Source: 13-2-20CM-68-14 sp051955535
GTDB taxonomy: Bacteria; Actinomycetota; Thermoleophilia; Gaiellales; Gaiellaceae
Direction: 5' to 3'
Assembly (NCBI GenBank): GCA_051955535.1
Contig: JBQCGP010000034.1
Span: 1-7,715 of the forward strand
DNA: 7,715 nucleotides
The notes under the pieces were generated by a model, which did no database searches, had not been told where the DNA came from, and worked only from the letters and a program-made list of their open reading frames with translations. Positions 5,861 to 7,715 of the stretch are shown piece after piece. Made by a program: the position numbers and the translations under genes. Position 1 is the first letter of the stretch; the number at the start of each line of letters is the position of its first letter.

Positions 5861-6001
5861 TCATCCGGCCATGTCCTCGACGACCAGGATCGGCGGCTCG
5901 TCGGCGTCGACGTCTCGGACGTCGAGCACGCGCAGCGTCCTGCCGGTGCTCAGGGGAATGGAATCGACGTCGGCTGTCTCGAGTCTTATGTGAACGGCTG
6001 C
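5861..6001 (-). pseudogene. Copy C of the small hypothetical gene, start lost and internal deletion
   Basis: On the minus strand, R-L-E-T-A-D is followed at once by VDSIPLSTGRTLRVLDVRD, then VDADEPPILVVEDMAG and a stop at 5861-5863. Relative to copy A, about 18 codons (GAPAEPPTL to NWSS) are missing in frame. The ATG position is GCA, so no start remains. The C-terminal tail PPILVVED is intact here and shows what copy A lost by frameshift. Similarity to copy A continues past the stop (GAGCG then CTAG). The 5' end overlaps the stop codon of the winged-helix gene at 5986, suggesting the two were joined by a rearrangement. Confidence 0.65.
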
Positions 6002-6306
6002 TGATCGATCGTCTGCAGCAGCAGGCCGAGCAGTTGTGCGATCGTCACCGAGCGGACTCCCCTCGTCCGGACCTCGCGGCTGCCGTTGATCTCATAACGA
6101 TTGCGACGGCCGATGCGCGTTCTCGTCAGGTAGCCCGCCCGCTCAAGCTCGCACACGATCTCGAAGGCTGTCCGTTCGGTGATCCCAACCGAGGCGGCGA
6201 TGTCTCTCAGCCGAGCATTTGGGTCAGCGGCGATGCAAGCCAGCACATGGCCGTGGTTGGTCACGAGGCTCCAGTTGGGCGATGTTTCGCTGGATTTTGA
6301 ACTCAT
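5986..6306 (-). CDS. Winged-helix (MarR-like) transcriptional regulator
   Basis: A 106-residue DNA-binding protein. The frame is open far upstream through the antisense of the haloperoxidase gene, but the true start is ATG 6306. AAGGA lies just before it, and the sequence from there, MSSKSSETSPNWSLVTNHGH, begins as I recall for this family. Residues 18-60 form the helix-turn-helix: GHVLACIAADPNARLRDIAA, then SVGITERTAFEIVCELERAGYL. Residues 61-74 are the wing (TRTRIGRRNRYEIN). The C-terminal helix (VTIAQLLGLLLQTI) probably dimerises. No sensor domain or cysteine switch is evident; C52 is the only cysteine. It diverges from the haloperoxidase gene with 63 bases between starts, the arrangement of a local regulator that also controls itself. 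Its last codons overlap pseudogene copy C, so the C-terminus QTIDQQPFT may not be original. Confidence 0.82.
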   Translation of the reverse strand: MSSKSSETSPNWSLVTNHGHVLACIAADPNARLRDIAASVGITERTAFEIVCELERAGYLTRTRIGRRNRYEINGSREVRTRGVRSVTIAQLLGLLLQTIDQQPFT

Positions 6307-6324
6307 GAATTTCCTTACTATAGT
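6297..6324 (+). promoter_or_regulatory. Candidate promoter of the haloperoxidase gene
   Basis: TTGAAC (6297-6302) and TATAGT (6319-6324) with a 16-base spacer give a good sigma70-type promoter firing rightward, with transcription starting near 6331 and a leader of about 40 bases. The -35 overlaps the first codons of the divergent regulator gene, and the -10 lies within the candidate operator. Confidence 0.45.
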
Positions 6325-6342
6325 TGTGGTTCCAACATATAG
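6318..6342. promoter_or_regulatory. Imperfect inverted repeat, candidate operator of the divergent regulator
   Basis: CTATAGTTG (6318-6326) and CAACATATAG (6333-6342) are inverted copies differing by one inserted base; the inner bases GG and CC continue the symmetry with a one-base offset. The repeat is AT-rich in a GC-rich region, lies in the 63-base spacer between divergent starts, and covers the rightward -10. The size and position fit a dimeric winged-helix repressor, but binding is inferred. Confidence 0.42.
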
Positions 6343-6369
6343 GCGGGGGGTGATAGGAGAAGGGAAAAG

Positions 6370-7715
6370 ATGGCAGGTAGACGAATCGTCTGGTTCGTTG
6401 CAGCGGCCGCCTGTGCGCTCGTGGGAGCGCTCGGCGTCATCGGCGCATCGGCGGCACCACCCCACGAAGCAGACGCCAGCTCGGTGACGCAGTGGAACCT
6501 CATTGCGGCCAATACGCTCGCCGGGCTTCCGCAGCCGGCAGGCGGAGCAGCGCCGGCCTCTCAGATCAACATGGGGATGGTCCAGGGGGCCGTGTACGAC
6601 GCGGTCAATGCGATCACGCCGAAGCATCACCGGCCATACCTTCTGAAGAGGCGGTTCGGAAACACGGCGTCGGATGAAGCGGCGATTGGGACGGCCGCGT
6701 ACCTGGTTCTGACGAACATCGTCGAGACCGTTCCTCAGAGCATCGCGTTCCCCACGAGGGGAAGTGTGCTCGCCTCGCTTGCGTCGCAGTACGACGCTTC
6801 GAAGAACGCGATTCCCGACTCGCCGTTCAAGAATCAGGGAATCGCTGCCGGGACCGCGGCGGCGCAGGCCGTGATCGCTGCGAGGCAGGGCGATGGACGG
6901 TTCGGACCGTCTCAGTGGGTGCCGAACAGCGCGCCGGGACACTGGGATCCAGTGGCTCCAAACGGGGCGACGGTCCCAGACCCCACTCCCTGGGTGGGGG
7001 GCGTCGAGCCGTTCCTGATGCAGAGCTCGTCGCAGTTCCGAAGCCCTGGTCCCCCTGCGCTCACCAGCGCCGCCTGGGCGGCTGACTTCAATGAAGTGAA
7101 GGCGCTCGGCGGCGACGGCGTTGTGACGCCCTCGACCCGTACGGGTACCCAGACGTACATCGCGAAGTGGTGGCAGAGCAACCCGATGGCGAGCTGGAAC
7201 GACGTTGCCCGCCAGCTCATCGCCCGGAACGATCTCGACGTTTCCGACGCGGCCCGTCTTCTCGCGATGGAAAACCTCGCGGCGGCGGACGCGGCGATCA
7301 ACACCTGGAACAACAAGTACCACTTCGACTTCTGGCGGCCGTTTCAGGCGATCCGCAAGGCGGCAACGGACAACAACCCCGCGACTTCGCCTGACCTGAC
7401 GTGGACGCCGCTGATCTCGGCGCCGTACCCCGAATACACCTCGGGACACCTCGGGCTCGACAGTTCGCACATAGGCGTGCTGCGGATGTTCTTCGACGAC
7501 GCGCCCGCGGGCGGCTACCAGATCACGAGTAGTTTCGTGAATCCCGGCGGGCCTGCGACGCGTACGTTCGGCAGCTTCTCGCAGGCGCTCGACGAGATCG
7601 TCGAGGCTCGCATCTGGGCGGGCCTCCACTTCCGCACCGCGGACGTGCAGGCGGTACTGCTCGGAACGAACGTCGCGAACTACGCAGCTGCGAACTACTT
7701 CGAGCCCGTGGGCAA
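6370..7715 (+). CDS. Exported vanadium-dependent haloperoxidase (PAP2 superfamily), C-terminus cut by window
   Basis: The first 448 residues are present, with no stop before the window end. The ATG follows AGGAGAAGGG. Residues 1-28 are a signal peptide (RR at 4-5, Ala/Val/Leu core, cleavage after ASA), so the enzyme acts outside the cell. The N-terminal helical domain begins QWNLIAANTLAG and contains MVQGAVYDAVNAI, typical of bacterial vanadium haloperoxidases. Three PAP2 motifs form the vanadate site: K316-x6-R323-P (KYHFDFWRP), S358-G359-H360 (PEYTSGH) and R414-x5-H420 (ARIWAGLHF). The spacing K to R 7 and R to H 6 matches characterised enzymes, where the last His binds vanadium and the SGH His is the acid-base. 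These enzymes oxidise halide with hydrogen peroxide; related PAP2 proteins are phosphatases, so halide choice and even activity type are inferred. Probably only a few residues are missing. The divergent regulator at 5986-6306 is its likely controller. Confidence 0.85.
   Translation, partial: MAGRRIVWFVAAAACALVGALGVIGASAAPPHEADASSVTQWNLIAANTLAGLPQPAGGAAPASQINMGMVQGAVYDAVNAITPKHHRPYLLKRRFGNTASDEAAIGTAAYLVLTNIVETVPQSIAFPTRGSVLASLASQYDASKNAIPDSPFKNQGIAAGTAAAQAVIAARQGDGRFGPSQWVPNSAPGHWDPVAPNGATVPDPTPWVGGVEPFLMQSSSQFRSPGPPALTSAAWAADFNEVKALGGDGVVTPSTRTGTQTYIAKWWQSNPMASWNDVARQLIARNDLDVSDAARLLAMENLAAADAAINTWNNKYHFDFWRPFQAIRKAATDNNPATSPDLTWTPLISAPYPEYTSGHLGLDSSHIGVLRMFFDDAPAGGYQITSSFVNPGGPATRTFGSFSQALDEIVEARIWAGLHFRTADVQAVLLGTNVANYAAANYFEPVG

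Noticed and set aside
5986..7629. A 547-codon minus-strand frame extending the winged-helix gene across the haloperoxidase gene
   Set aside because: Only the last 106 codons match a protein family. The rest is antisense to a gene with complete catalytic motifs, is Arg-rich, and lacks domain structure. The Shine-Dalgarno and family N-terminus place the start at 6306.

Overview
The window is GC-rich, with secreted proteins and an alpha/beta-hydrolase/adenylate-cyclase fusion of a kind common in soil actinobacteria. I infer an actinomycetote, perhaps of the Thermoleophilia (Solirubrobacterales/Gaiellales type). This rests on remembered family resemblance, not on a marker gene. No rRNA, tRNA, CRISPR array or transposase is visible.

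Layout, left to right. (1) 1-235, minus: start of a small winged-helix-like hypothetical protein, cut by the window edge. (2) 402-1634, plus: exported collagen-like protein with six 27-bp tandem repeats and a glycine/valine-rich C-terminal domain, followed by a strong GC hairpin. (3) 1732-3056, minus: a secreted protein of unknown function (2088-2759) flanked on both sides by same-orientation broken copies, A and B, of one small gene. (4) 3139-4516, plus: alpha/beta hydrolase fused to a class III nucleotide cyclase, interrupted by one extra base. (5) 4517-5985: a gene-poor stretch of about 1.5 kb. It holds a decayed excisionase-type helix-turn-helix frame, several perfect hairpins, an orphan LacI-type palindrome and a third broken copy (C) of the small gene. 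(6) 5986-7715: a 106-residue winged-helix regulator (minus) divergent from an exported vanadium-dependent haloperoxidase (plus, cut by the window end). The 63-bp spacer between them carries a promoter and an imperfect inverted repeat that could be an operator.

The most informative observations are three independently broken copies of the same roughly 64-residue protein within 4.3 kb, the regulator/haloperoxidase pair with its candidate operator, and the single-base frameshift in the hydrolase-cyclase. The region reads as an accessory, decaying neighbourhood with a few intact exported proteins. I do not see a clear multi-gene novel system. The nearest candidates are the A/B/C copies that bracket unrelated genes, and the regulator-haloperoxidase unit.
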